A DNA stretch of 64,000 nucleotides from Bacillota bacterium (GTDB lineage Bacteria > Bacillota > UBA4882 > UBA8346). Positions 10,234 to 19,344 of this stretch are shown here, piece after piece. Location: positions 1-64,000 of the forward strand of contig JAKOTQ010000043.1 in assembly GCA_029776205.1 (NCBI GenBank), written 5' to 3'. The notes below the pieces were generated by a model. That model searched no databases and was not told the origin of the DNA. It saw only the letters and a program-made list of their open reading frames with translations. The position numbers and the translations under genes are program-made. The stretch's first letter is position 1; the number at the start of each line of letters is the position of its first letter.

Positions 10234-11058
10234 ATGGTTATCATTCAGTTAACAGGCGGATTGGGAAACCAGATGTTTCAGTATGCCACAGCCAGGCGGC
10301 TGGCCTGGTTTTTAGAAACACCGTTGAAATTAGATGTGACATTGTATCAATATGATCCGCTACGGACTTTTGGATTGCATCATTTTAAGATTAGCGGAGA
10401 AATCGCTGATCCTGAAGAAATATTCTGGATTAAGCAGATCAAACATCTGAAAGAGCAAGGATTCAGCGTGAATTGGGAGCTGATCCATGGCTTTTCGCCG
10501 GAGGAACCCGATGTGTATTTGGAAGGATATTGGCAGAGCGAGAAGTATTTCAGGGATATCCGGGAAATCATCTGCGAAGAATTTTCTTTAAAAGAGGAGC
10601 TTGATGCCGAAAACCTGGAATATTTGGAACGGATTAAAACTTCGGAATCGGTATCTATCCATATCCGCCGGGGCGATTATGTGACCAACCCTACCGTCAA
10701 TTACTTGCACGGTGTATGTATATTGGATTATTACAGCCGAGCTATGGAGGCTATGGCGCAGTGCCTTGAAGAACCTCATTTTTTTATTTTTTCCGATGAT
10801 ATTCAGTGGGGGAAGGACAATTTACCACGAGATTATCCATTGACCTTTGTCGATATCAATGGGCCGGACCGGGATTTTTACGATTTATTCCTGATACGTC
10901 ATTGCAAACATCATATCATCGCCAACAGTTCCTTTAGTTGGTGGGGGGCTTGGCTTTCCGACCATCCGGGAAAATTGGTTTATGCTCCCCAAAAATGGTT
11001 TCAGGGATATTCCCATGACACCCGGGATCTCCTTCCGGAACATTGGAACCGAATATGA
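10234..11058 (+). CDS. GT11-family alpha-1,2-fucosyltransferase
   Basis: MVIIQLTGGLGNQMFQYATARRLA...VSIHIRRGDYVTNP...HHIIANSSFSWWGAWLS; GT11 motifs. Confidence 0.95.
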   Translation: MVIIQLTGGLGNQMFQYATARRLAWFLETPLKLDVTLYQYDPLRTFGLHHFKISGEIADPEEIFWIKQIKHLKEQGFSVNWELIHGFSPEEPDVYLEGYWQSEKYFRDIREIICEEFSLKEELDAENLEYLERIKTSESVSIHIRRGDYVTNPTVNYLHGVCILDYYSRAMEAMAQCLEEPHFFIFSDDIQWGKDNLPRDYPLTFVDINGPDRDFYDLFLIRHCKHHIIANSSFSWWGAWLSDHPGKLVYAPQKWFQGYSHDTRDLLPEHWNRI

Positions 11059-11068
11059 AGGAGAGAGC

Positions 11069-11749
11069 ATGATGGCTAAAATTTCATTGATCATACCCTA
11101 TCAGCCGGATCATGGCAGACGGGATTTTGTCTGGTCTTTTGTCTACGCCCGATACCAACGGCTTATGCCGGATGTGGAGCTTTGTATCGCTGGCGATGAT
11201 AGTGAACTTTTTAGTAAGGCCAGAGCAGTAAATCGGGCAGCAAAACAGGCAACGGGAGATGTTTTCGTCATCGTTGATGCGGAAGTGGTTTTTCATCCGG
11301 GGCTGCTTCATCGTGTTCTAGCTGAGATTGACCACCATCCCTGGATAATTCCGTTTACCAATGCCTACCGGTTGACGAAAGAAGCCAGCGACCGGCTGAT
11401 GGAGGAAGGATTGCCGGATGAGATCGTGATTGATGAGAGTGACATTGAAGATCGTCAATGGGTTGTTGGCAGCTATATGAATGTAATGACCCGTGCTGCC
11501 TTTGAGAAGGTGGGAGGCATTGACGAACGTTTTGAGGGGTATGGATTCGAAGATGTGGCTTTTGCATTATCCTTGGATACGCTCTGCGGCAAGCATTATC
11601 GGATGGAAGAAACGATCTATCATTTGTGGCATCCCATGGCTGAAATCCATCATAAAAATATCCGGAATAACCATGACTTATATTTGCGGTACCAGGCAGC
11701 TGAAGGAAATGTTGAAGCGATGCGACAATTGATTGCGGAACGTTATTAA
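11069..11749 (+). CDS. Galactosyltransferase-like GT2 glycosyltransferase
   Basis: MMAKISLIIPYQPDHGRRDFVWSFV...VNRAAKQATGDVFVIVDAEVVF...GGIDERFEGYGFEDVAFALSLDT. Confidence 0.8.
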   Translation: MMAKISLIIPYQPDHGRRDFVWSFVYARYQRLMPDVELCIAGDDSELFSKARAVNRAAKQATGDVFVIVDAEVVFHPGLLHRVLAEIDHHPWIIPFTNAYRLTKEASDRLMEEGLPDEIVIDESDIEDRQWVVGSYMNVMTRAAFEKVGGIDERFEGYGFEDVAFALSLDTLCGKHYRMEETIYHLWHPMAEIHHKNIRNNHDLYLRYQAAEGNVEAMRQLIAERY

Positions 11750-11750
11750 T

Positions 11751-11790
11751 CAAGCGGGAAAACGAAGAGTTCATCTTCATCTCCCGCTTG
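11751..11790. terminator. Bidirectional terminator hairpin between convergent genes
   Basis: CAAGCGGGA ... TCCCGCTTG inverted repeat with inner GAAGA/TCTTC, followed by TTCTTTT. Confidence 0.7.
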
Positions 11791-11795
11791 TTCTT

Positions 11796-13541
11796 TTATG
11801 AAAGGTTAAACTTATAGTTCATCAACTGCCGTATGGTATCGGTTTTTTCATCGATGAATCGGATCAACGCCGTTGCACTTTCGGGAGATAAGGCAGTTAG
11901 CGTCCGTATACCTAACGATGCGAGGTTTATAAATAATGGCAATGTTTCGGAAAGGCTTTCGGAATCCGGAATAAAGGATAAACAACGTTCAATGATAGAT
12001 AAAATCCTTTCTACAACTGCGGTTTCCTTTGTGTTTTCGGGTATACCGGATAAGGTGTTTTTTGTGGCTAGTGTTGTCATAGTTAAGATAGCCGTGGCTG
12101 TTTCCGCCAATTGGTCCGGGCCTGATAAAGCGCTGGCTTTCTCCGCTGCCGCAGGATAATCTCCCAAGAGCAGCAAGGCCATGACTTCTTCCGTGGCTGT
12201 TTCCGGATCGACGGTTTCATATGACGTGCGCAATTGGCCGATCCGATGCAAGGCTTTCTCCGGGTTTCCGGAGTAATTTTCGTACCGTGCCAACCGTTGC
12301 TGGAGCAGGTAGGTATCTGCAGCTTGGTTCTTTTGAAGGGCTTTTTCCAGGCAGCGATTGGCGAGACGATAATAACCGATGTCAAAGAGCAGTTCTCCCA
12401 GGAAAAGGGCTTGATCGGTCGTTTGAATCATTTCCGAATCAAAGAGAGCGTTAAGGACAGTTGATGGATCGGATAGAGCCGATTTCATCAGGAATAATCG
12501 TTGCAACGGCTTATAAAAATGGGGGTTTGCCGTAATCGCCTGCTGGTAGTATTCTTCCGCTTTCGGATATTCTTTTTTCATTTCGTGGCAAAAGCCCAGA
12601 TGGTACAGGGAAAGAAAGCTTTCCGTCCCCACTGTGTGAAAATACCCAGGGGCCGGTCTTGGGCATTCGACTGCTTTCATAAACCATTTGATGGCCAAAG
12701 GGTATTCCGCTTTTCCTTCAAATATGACCCCTCCTTCAAAGTGCAAATCGCAATAGTCGGGATAACGTTTGGTTTCCCTGATACAGATGCCAATGGCTTC
12801 GGCATGTTTGCCTAATGCGTTTAAACATCGGATCAAATAACGAATGAGCACCATACGGAGAATGTCATCGGACTGAGTCGAGTTCAATGCCTTTTGAAGG
12901 TGGGGTAGGGCTTCCTCGTATTGTTTTAAATGAAATAATTCTAAACCCATGGCATAATGAACAAGGCTGCTTTCGGAGTCCATCCGTTGCAATATATCCA
13001 GGTTACGTTCGTGTTTGGCGCGGGATAATGATTCCGGGGTTGATATCCGGTGAATGATGGGTTTTGTCACATTCAGGCATTTGGCAGTGGCGGGTAGTTG
13101 GAGTGTTTCATAGACTCGCCCCTCGAAACGGTAATCGGGATCGCGCCTAAAAAGTCTCAAGTCCGGGAAGGTATCCTCCGTTTCGTGATCGGGGGCATTT
13201 TGGTAGAGGTTCAAGCAAAAGGCGTCGGTATCGGGGTGCTGCGTTAATAATCTCTCCAGACCGCTTGTCGTCTCTTCCAACCGTTCATCGGCGTTCATTA
13301 TCAAAACCCAGGAAGTGGTCAGCTGGTCTATACTGAAATTTCGGGCAGCACTGAAATCATCATCCCAGGAAAATTCGAATACTTTATCTGTGTATTGTCT
13401 GGCGATGGCCTTGGTTTCATCAGTCGAACCGATATCGACGATCACCATTTCCTGGACTTGGCCTTTAACGCTTTCAAGACATTGGGCCAGATGATCCTGG
13501 TCATTGTGGACGATCATGGCTAAACCGATGGTCGGTTGCAT
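11796..13541 (-). CDS. GT2 glycosyltransferase with TPR-like C-terminal repeats
   Basis: QPTIGLAMIVHNDQDHLAQCLESVKGQVQEMVIVDIGSTDET... then helical repeats (YEEALPHLQKALN, YPKAEEYYQQAITANPHFYKPL). Confidence 0.88.
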   Translation of the reverse strand: MQPTIGLAMIVHNDQDHLAQCLESVKGQVQEMVIVDIGSTDETKAIARQYTDKVFEFSWDDDFSAARNFSIDQLTTSWVLIMNADERLEETTSGLERLLTQHPDTDAFCLNLYQNAPDHETEDTFPDLRLFRRDPDYRFEGRVYETLQLPATAKCLNVTKPIIHRISTPESLSRAKHERNLDILQRMDSESSLVHYAMGLELFHLKQYEEALPHLQKALNSTQSDDILRMVLIRYLIRCLNALGKHAEAIGICIRETKRYPDYCDLHFEGGVIFEGKAEYPLAIKWFMKAVECPRPAPGYFHTVGTESFLSLYHLGFCHEMKKEYPKAEEYYQQAITANPHFYKPLQRLFLMKSALSDPSTVLNALFDSEMIQTTDQALFLGELLFDIGYYRLANRCLEKALQKNQAADTYLLQQRLARYENYSGNPEKALHRIGQLRTSYETVDPETATEEVMALLLLGDYPAAAEKASALSGPDQLAETATAILTMTTLATKNTLSGIPENTKETAVVERILSIIERCLSFIPDSESLSETLPLFINLASLGIRTLTALSPESATALIRFIDEKTDTIRQLMNYKFNLS

Positions 13542-13546
13542 TCCTT

Positions 13547-15541
13547 TTAAACCTCCTTTGATGGCTGAACCGGTAATGGATGGTCCGGAAAATATTGTGC
13601 GGCTTTTTCCGTAATTTGCTGCCGTAGATGGCGATAGCTTCGGATCAATGCCTGGTAATACTGGGGACGGTGAGCATCTTTGTTACAGGCTAATGCCAGC
13701 CGGTAATAGGTTGATGCTTCCAGATGACGGCCTTGTTCTTCATGGGTTTGGGCCAGCAAATAATAACACTCACTGGAATTAGGATGCTTTTTCCAATAAT
13801 GCTTGAAGAAATCGGCTGCTAACTCAAAATAGCCGTATTTATGAAATACTGTTCCGAGCTCTTTTGAAATATCCGTCAATTGCTCCATGGATAATTCCTT
13901 GATGAGGTGCTGGATCAATTCTATCTCGGATAAATCCAGTGCCCGAATGAAGATATAGGATAATGCTGCACTACAGGAAGGGCTTAGGGTGAATGATGCG
14001 GTTTCGTCGGATTCCGGCAGGGCCTGTGACAGATGCTTAGCCAGGAGCTGATGAAGAATGAGTATCAGTTGTTTGATATCTGAAGGCAGGCTTGAATTCA
14101 GCAGGGTTTGACGGAAAGTGGCCACTTGTTCCAGGTCTTTTTTCAGCCAGTGATTGAGAAATTGCTCAAAGGCGGCATTGATAAAAAGAGGATGGTCTTG
14201 GGTAAATGATCGGAGAATAGCTGCGGCTTCTTCTTCCTGGCCTTGCTGGAATAAACAAACGGCCTTCCATACATTGGCCTCAGCGGGAAATTCCCGGCTC
14301 TTACTCGCTTTTTCCAAATATTCCAGGGCAAGGCCGAAAGCAGACTGTTGAAAGAGAATTTTGCCGATGTGCAGTACGGTGAGAGGTGATTCATCGCGGA
14401 GGAGGGCTTCCAGTTTAGCTTTAGTTTCGCCGGGGGCTCGTCTGGGGTTGAGCAAAGCAATGAGTTTTTCCAAAGCCGGGGTGAAGTTGGGATTGGCGCG
14501 GACTGCCTTAGCATATTCGTTGATCGCTTCACCATACTCCATGAGTTCTTCGGCAATTATGCCCAGTTGATAATAGGAGAGAAAGCTGTGGGTGCCGTTA
14601 ACTGAGGCATAATGAACAGGTTGATCCGGGGTATTGATTGCATTGTTAAAATATGTGCGGGCCAATGAATAATCACCGATTCCAAGGCTGGCTAATCCTC
14701 CAATATAGTGGAGATCGGCAAAGAAGGGCAGATGTAAAATGCCGAATTTAACCAGCTGAAGCGCTGTTTCATATTCATTGAGCATCAAATGGGATGTGAT
14801 GAGTGCTCGAAGTAACTTCGGAACGAAATGCGTATGAGGATCAAGGCCGGCTGATGCCTTTCTCAGTTCGGGGATGGCTTCAGCATAACGTTTGGCATAG
14901 AAGAGCTCTTCGCCGTAATGATAGCGAAGCATAGCATTGTCCGGATTTTTTTCCAGTTCCCGCTGGAGCAGCCGGAGATTGCGATTGCGCTTGTCTTTCG
15001 CTTGAATCCGATGTTCGCGAAATCCGGTATGCCAGATGGCGATGTTTTCATTAACCCGTATGACTGCTTTAGGGTTGTTTTCCAAAATCGAATCGAGAAT
15101 CTGTTCGTGAATGGCATGTTGGAAACGGTATTCCTTGCGGTTGCGAAACAATCGGAACACCAGGTCGGCACGGATTTCATGATGGTTATCATAATCCAGC
15201 TGATTGAGGATTTTGATGAAATAACCTTCGACCTCGGGATCGGTTATTCCCTGTCGTAAAGCATCTTTACTTTGAGGAACGAGTATTTCATCAGCGTCCA
15301 AAAAGAGGATCCAATCTCCCTGGGCCAATTGCAACGAATAATTACGGGCTTCACTGAAATCATCATTCCACTGGAAGTGATGGACCTTAGCACCCAGTTT
15401 TTCAGCGATTTGAGGTGTATCATCGATAGAACCCGTATCGACAACGATCATTTCATCGACCAGATCTCGTACGCTTTCCAAACAGGAACCGATGGTGTCC
15501 GCTTCATCTTTGACAATCATACATAAACTCAGTTTGGTCAT
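13547..15541 (-). CDS. GT2 glycosyltransferase with TPR-like C-terminal repeats
   Basis: TKLSLCMIVKDEADTIGSCLESVRDLVDEMIVVDTGSIDDTPQIAEKLGA...FLDADE; TPR-like YAEAIPELRKA, YGEAINEYAKAVRANPNFTPALEKL. Confidence 0.9.
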   Translation of the reverse strand: MTKLSLCMIVKDEADTIGSCLESVRDLVDEMIVVDTGSIDDTPQIAEKLGAKVHHFQWNDDFSEARNYSLQLAQGDWILFLDADEILVPQSKDALRQGITDPEVEGYFIKILNQLDYDNHHEIRADLVFRLFRNRKEYRFQHAIHEQILDSILENNPKAVIRVNENIAIWHTGFREHRIQAKDKRNRNLRLLQRELEKNPDNAMLRYHYGEELFYAKRYAEAIPELRKASAGLDPHTHFVPKLLRALITSHLMLNEYETALQLVKFGILHLPFFADLHYIGGLASLGIGDYSLARTYFNNAINTPDQPVHYASVNGTHSFLSYYQLGIIAEELMEYGEAINEYAKAVRANPNFTPALEKLIALLNPRRAPGETKAKLEALLRDESPLTVLHIGKILFQQSAFGLALEYLEKASKSREFPAEANVWKAVCLFQQGQEEEAAAILRSFTQDHPLFINAAFEQFLNHWLKKDLEQVATFRQTLLNSSLPSDIKQLILILHQLLAKHLSQALPESDETASFTLSPSCSAALSYIFIRALDLSEIELIQHLIKELSMEQLTDISKELGTVFHKYGYFELAADFFKHYWKKHPNSSECYYLLAQTHEEQGRHLEASTYYRLALACNKDAHRPQYYQALIRSYRHLRQQITEKAAQYFPDHPLPVQPSKEV

Positions 15542-15665
15542 GACTAAACCACCTATATCATTTTCGCGGTATTTCAGTCTAATATATTAAAGCTGGAAAT
15601 TTCCCGTGTCTTATTTGGGTATAACCATGATTTTATCTGGTAAAATCAGGACGAAAGGTTAAAAA

Positions 15666-15692
15666 CAATCGCCGCTTTCCAAACGGCGATTG
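15666..15692 (-). terminator. Terminator of small paralog A
   Basis: CAATCGCCG ctttccaaa CGGCGATTG; minus-strand readout continues into TTTTTAACC. Confidence 0.75.
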
Positions 15693-15703
15693 CTAAGTTT
15701 ATA

Positions 15704-16150
15704 TTAACCGGCTACAGCCATGCCTTCAAAATTTTCCGGCCCGCTTCTGACAATGGCACCGCCCGCGCTGTTTTGGACGAATAGTGAGTAATTAATCTGT
15801 CCCGGAGTCAGCGGATTGGTCGGTGGATTGAGATCTGCGGCATTGATAGCAATGGTTTTCGTGGTGTTGGAATCTAAAACATGGACTGCAGAAAATATCG
15901 GGGTTCCGCCAGCCGGAACTGACGGGTCCGGATTATTTCGGACGATGGTAATGAAAACGGTGGCAGGTGTCAAACCTGCTGTAACGCCGATGAGGCCTTG
16001 CAGTTGGACCCGGACACCGGTAGCATTACCGACGATTAATCCGATGCTCCCGACTAGACTGGGATTAATAGCCGAAGTGGACATGATACTGTTGGGAGAA
16101 CCGAATGTCGTTGACCCAATACTGGCCCGGTAATCTAAAAGGGTAGCCAT
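15704..16150 (-). CDS. Small Cys-free Ser/Thr/Ala-rich protein, paralog A of an unrecognised family
   Basis: MATLLDYRASIGSTTFGSPNS...GSIGLIVGNATGVRVQLQGLIGVTAG...PGQINYSLFVQNSAGGAIVRSGPENFEGMAVAG; aligns with ORFs at 16298 and 22585; SD CCTCC (minus AGGAGG) upstream of ATG 16150. Confidence 0.75.
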   Translation of the reverse strand: MATLLDYRASIGSTTFGSPNSIMSTSAINPSLVGSIGLIVGNATGVRVQLQGLIGVTAGLTPATVFITIVRNNPDPSVPAGGTPIFSAVHVLDSNTTKTIAINAADLNPPTNPLTPGQINYSLFVQNSAGGAIVRSGPENFEGMAVAG

Positions 16151-16192
16151 CAGTTTCCCTCCTTTCGGTGGACTGAGAACGGGATGATTTGA

Positions 16193-16221
16193 AAAATCGC
16201 CGTTAGAATAACGGCGATTTT
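16193..16221 (-). terminator. Terminator of small paralog B
   Basis: AAAATCGCCGTTA gaa TAACGGCGATTTT, 13-bp perfect stem. Confidence 0.75.
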
Positions 16222-16297
16222 GGATTTTCAAACGACTGAATAATAATTAAAGGATATATAAAAGGAATATTACTCCTTTTTATCCGTGATATTCTCG

Positions 16298-16753
16298 TTA
16301 GTCAGCTGCAGCAGACCCGTTGAAGTTTTGCAAGCCGTTGTACGTAGGCGCAAATATACCGTCAGCATCGGTCGTTGCAAACAGGGCATAGGTCAGTTGT
16401 CCGGGAGCATCCGGGTCTGTGGCGGCCGGAGCAATATCAGCAGCGGATAATGAGAATGTAAACGGTGTCGCTATAGTCACCGGCGGAATGCCGAAGGTCT
16501 GTCTGAAGACTTCGGTTCCTGCGCCCGGAGTGGTTAAATTGGCAACTGTTGTTCTCTCAATAAAGAGCGTCAAGGAACTTCCAGTTAAGGAGATAGGTTG
16601 AAGGATACCAACTGTTGCTTCTAAATCAGTTCTGATATTGGTTGCGGAATTCACGATCAAACCAATACCGCCAATATAATCAGCAGCCGGGGCCGTTGAT
16701 ACAGTTCCGGCTCTCGCTCCTTGACTGGTTCGTTGATCTAAAAAGGTAGGCAT
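16298..16753 (-). CDS. Small Cys-free Ser/Thr/Ala-rich protein, paralog B
   Basis: MPTFLDQRTSQGARAGTVSTAPAADYIGGIGLIVNSATNIRTDLEATVGI...PGQLTYALFATTDADGIFAPTYNGLQNFNGSAAAD; SD AGGAGGTGAAA. Confidence 0.78.
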   Translation of the reverse strand: MPTFLDQRTSQGARAGTVSTAPAADYIGGIGLIVNSATNIRTDLEATVGILQPISLTGSSLTLFIERTTVANLTTPGAGTEVFRQTFGIPPVTIATPFTFSLSAADIAPAATDPDAPGQLTYALFATTDADGIFAPTYNGLQNFNGSAAAD

Positions 16754-16863
16754 GTTTTTTCACCTCCTGGTATAATATATTTCTCGTTTATCCAGGAGTT
16801 GTTGATATTTTTGCATTTTCATATCGTTCAAGGTAACAATGGGGTAATGGAATGATATGCTTA
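16754..16863 (-). repeat. Upstream region of paralog B, copy 1 of a direct duplication
   Basis: TATCCAGGAGTTGTTGATATTTTTGCATTTTCATATCGTTCAAGGTAACAATGGGGTAATGGAATGATATG, near-identical to 17037..17145. Confidence 0.85.
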
Positions 16864-16922
16864 GATATCATTAATATCAGAAATCCAAATAAAGGAAATG
16901 CAAAAGGAATTGATATAATGTG

Positions 16923-17036
16923 TTAATCTGCCACAGCAGTACCGTTGAAGTTTTGCAGGCCGTTGTAAATAGGCGCAAATAACGGGTCAGTATCGGTCCG
17001 TGCATACAATACATAGGGATCCAAAAAGGTAGGCAT
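16923..17036 (-). CDS. 37-aa internally deleted derivative of paralog B (mini-gene or decaying copy)
   Basis: Minus-strand translation MPTFLDPYVLYARTDTDPLFAPIYNGLQNFNGTAVAD*: N-terminal MPTFLD joined in frame to the C-terminal YALFATTDADGIFAPTYNGLQNFNGSAAAD-like segment; SD GAGGTGAAAC retained; below the ORF-track size cutoff. Confidence 0.65.
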   Translation of the reverse strand: MPTFLDPYVLYARTDTDPLFAPIYNGLQNFNGTAVAD

Positions 17037-17145
17037 GGTGTTTCACCTCATGGAGTAATATATTTTTTATCTATCCAGGAGTTGTTGATATATTTGCATT
17101 ATCATATCATTCAGATAACAATGGGGTAATGGAGTGATATGTTAA
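17037..17145 (-). repeat. Upstream region duplicate, copy 2 (upstream of mini-gene)
   Basis: TATCCAGGAGTTGTTGATATATTTGCATTATCATATCATTCAGATAACAATGGGGTAATGGAGTGATATG matches 16754..16863. Confidence 0.85.
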
Positions 17146-17169
17146 GACTGTCATTATGAACACAAAGAT

Positions 17170-18252
17170 TCAGTCAATGGCTCCAAGCACAATTTTGATG
17201 ACTGTACGGCTCACATGCATTTGGGTGTATTCGGGTGGCGCAGTCCATTGGTGATCAGTATCTAATGCAATTTGCACCGCATTGAGGATAGCATCCGGTT
17301 CGCATCCGGTGATAATATTACTGCCTGATTCGATGGTTTCCGGGCGTTCGGTCACATCCCGCAATGTAATATTGGGGATTTGAAAGATACAGCACTCTTC
17401 CTGGACGGTTCCGCTGTCCGTCAATACACAGACGGCGTGCTTCTCCAAATGGATAAAATCAAATAAGCCCAGGGGTTTGACGGCAATGATACCTTCACTG
17501 TCCATCGTTAGGCGTTGTTTTTCAAGTTGATGCCGGGTTCTCGGATGTAAACTGCAGATGATGGGCATTTGGTAATGTTGGTAAATCCTTTGGAAGGCTT
17601 GGATAAAATTGATTAACCGTTCTTCGACATCCACATTTTCGGCCCGGTGTAAGGTCACTAAAAAGTATCCCCCATGAGTTAGACGATATTTGGTTAAGGC
17701 CTGGCTGGATTCGATCTCGGGACGGTAATAATCCAATACTTCCCAAATAGGGTTGCCGGTAACGTAAATCCGGTTACCGTCAATGCCTTCACGGATTAAA
17801 TTGGCCCGGCTCCGTTCGGTATAGGGCATTAAGATGTCGCTGCAATGATCGATGATCCGGCGGTTGACTTCTTCGGGAACCCGATCATCATAACAACGGT
17901 TACCGGCTTCCATATGAAAAACGGGAATGCCGTAACGTTTGGCTACAAAGGCCGAAAGGGCGCTGTTGGTATCTCCCAATATTAAGATGCGGTCGGGTTT
18001 TTCAGTCCGAATAGCCCTTTCACAATGGGCCAAAATTTTGCCGATCTCTTCCATGGAAGAATCGGCGCGGCAGTCGAAAAGATAATCAGGCTTACGAATT
18101 TTTAATTCATTAAAAAAAACCTCATTGAGATTGACGTCGTAATTTTGGCCGGTATGGACTAAAATATGCTTGGTATAGCGATCCAACAGCGGAATAATCC
18201 GACTCAGGCGGATGATCTCCGGCCGGGTGCCGAGAATGGTCATCACTTTCAT
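17170..18252 (-). CDS. UDP-N-acetylglucosamine 2-epimerase (non-hydrolysing; WecB/CapG/WbvD-like)
   Basis: MKVMTILGTRPEIIRLSRIIPLLDRYTKHILVHTGQNYDVNLNEVFF...HMEAGNRCYDDRVPEEVNRRIIDHCSD...LTDSGTVQEECCIF. Confidence 0.93.
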   Translation of the reverse strand: MKVMTILGTRPEIIRLSRIIPLLDRYTKHILVHTGQNYDVNLNEVFFNELKIRKPDYLFDCRADSSMEEIGKILAHCERAIRTEKPDRILILGDTNSALSAFVAKRYGIPVFHMEAGNRCYDDRVPEEVNRRIIDHCSDILMPYTERSRANLIREGIDGNRIYVTGNPIWEVLDYYRPEIESSQALTKYRLTHGGYFLVTLHRAENVDVEERLINFIQAFQRIYQHYQMPIICSLHPRTRHQLEKQRLTMDSEGIIAVKPLGLFDFIHLEKHAVCVLTDSGTVQEECCIFQIPNITLRDVTERPETIESGSNIITGCEPDAILNAVQIALDTDHQWTAPPEYTQMHVSRTVIKIVLGAID

Positions 18253-18328
18253 GACAAAAATCCTTTCATAGTTCTTAACTTATTTATACTTCTATGATTC
18301 AGGATGAAGGTGCAGAACTTTGTTTCGC

Positions 18329-19315
18329 TTATCCTTTTTTCTGAATCCAGAAACTGCCGCTGAAATTCCGGTGAATGGAAGGGTTGTAATGCGGAAAGGC
18401 TTGGCGAAATTCCGGAAGGTGTTCGTTCATGATCCAGGACATGGCGAGTAAAATTTTGAAATGGGGGTTAAGGCATAAAAAAGCTTGCAACAGGTAGGAT
18501 TCGGTCCATAACATTCGGAAACCGGGATTGGTCAGATAGCTTTCGGGATATTCATAAGGCATAGGGATATCGTGAAAATGAATGACGACGCCCGGATTCA
18601 GCGTAGGCAAGACGTCCAGGATGAGAAAATTGACATCGCTGCCGATTTTGACCATATGGCTGGAATCAATGAATAAAATGTCATTGGGTTCAAGTTTCCG
18701 GAAAAAAGCGGGTGTAAGAAGTTCGACCCGTTGCCCCATTAACGAATGGAGCCGGCTTAATCCGGAAATAAAGGGTTGGGGATAAGGATCGATAATCACA
18801 TATTCGCAGGGGTGGGATTCGCGGGCATTTTGAGCTAAGGCTTCATTGATGATTAATGAAGAGAATCCGGAACCGATCTCGATCAACCGTTTGGGTTTGA
18901 AGTGGCGAATAATGCAATGGGCAGCCGCTGCACATCCGAAGATAAAGGAGTTGTTTTCGGTGTAATATTGGGTAGGGTTGCCGCTGTTTTCCGCCGGCCA
19001 ATGACATTCGGCGCCATATTTTTTCCCAATTAGCGCCAGGAACTGAAGCTGGCCCGGTTCATCCCACTGGATACCCGGCAATGAACTTCGTTGTTTCCAA
19101 ATATTGCGGTTTTTTAAATCCGCAATATCGGGGACCGGTGAATAGTAATGGACCGGCAGGGGGAGACAGTCGTGGTTCAGGCAACTGTCCGTTCCAACGC
19201 CGCTGTTGGCCATTTTGGTAATGAGCGGAGCTAATTGGTTGATGAGCGGCGCAGCTTCGGTGAGCGACATGTGGCTTAAAATGTGGATCGCTTGGGATAA
19301 TTGGGCAATATCCAT
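18329..19315 (-). CDS. Class I SAM-dependent methyltransferase (Methyltransf_24-like)
   Basis: RLIEIGSGFSSLIINEALAQN...CEYVIIDPYPQPFI...DILFIDSSHMVKIGSDVNFLILDVLPTLNPGVVIHFHDI. Confidence 0.75.
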   Translation of the reverse strand: MDIAQLSQAIHILSHMSLTEAAPLINQLAPLITKMANSGVGTDSCLNHDCLPLPVHYYSPVPDIADLKNRNIWKQRSSLPGIQWDEPGQLQFLALIGKKYGAECHWPAENSGNPTQYYTENNSFIFGCAAAAHCIIRHFKPKRLIEIGSGFSSLIINEALAQNARESHPCEYVIIDPYPQPFISGLSRLHSLMGQRVELLTPAFFRKLEPNDILFIDSSHMVKIGSDVNFLILDVLPTLNPGVVIHFHDIPMPYEYPESYLTNPGFRMLWTESYLLQAFLCLNPHFKILLAMSWIMNEHLPEFRQAFPHYNPSIHRNFSGSFWIQKKG

Positions 19316-19344
19316 GATTACCTCCGATGAAGATTTAAGTTGAT

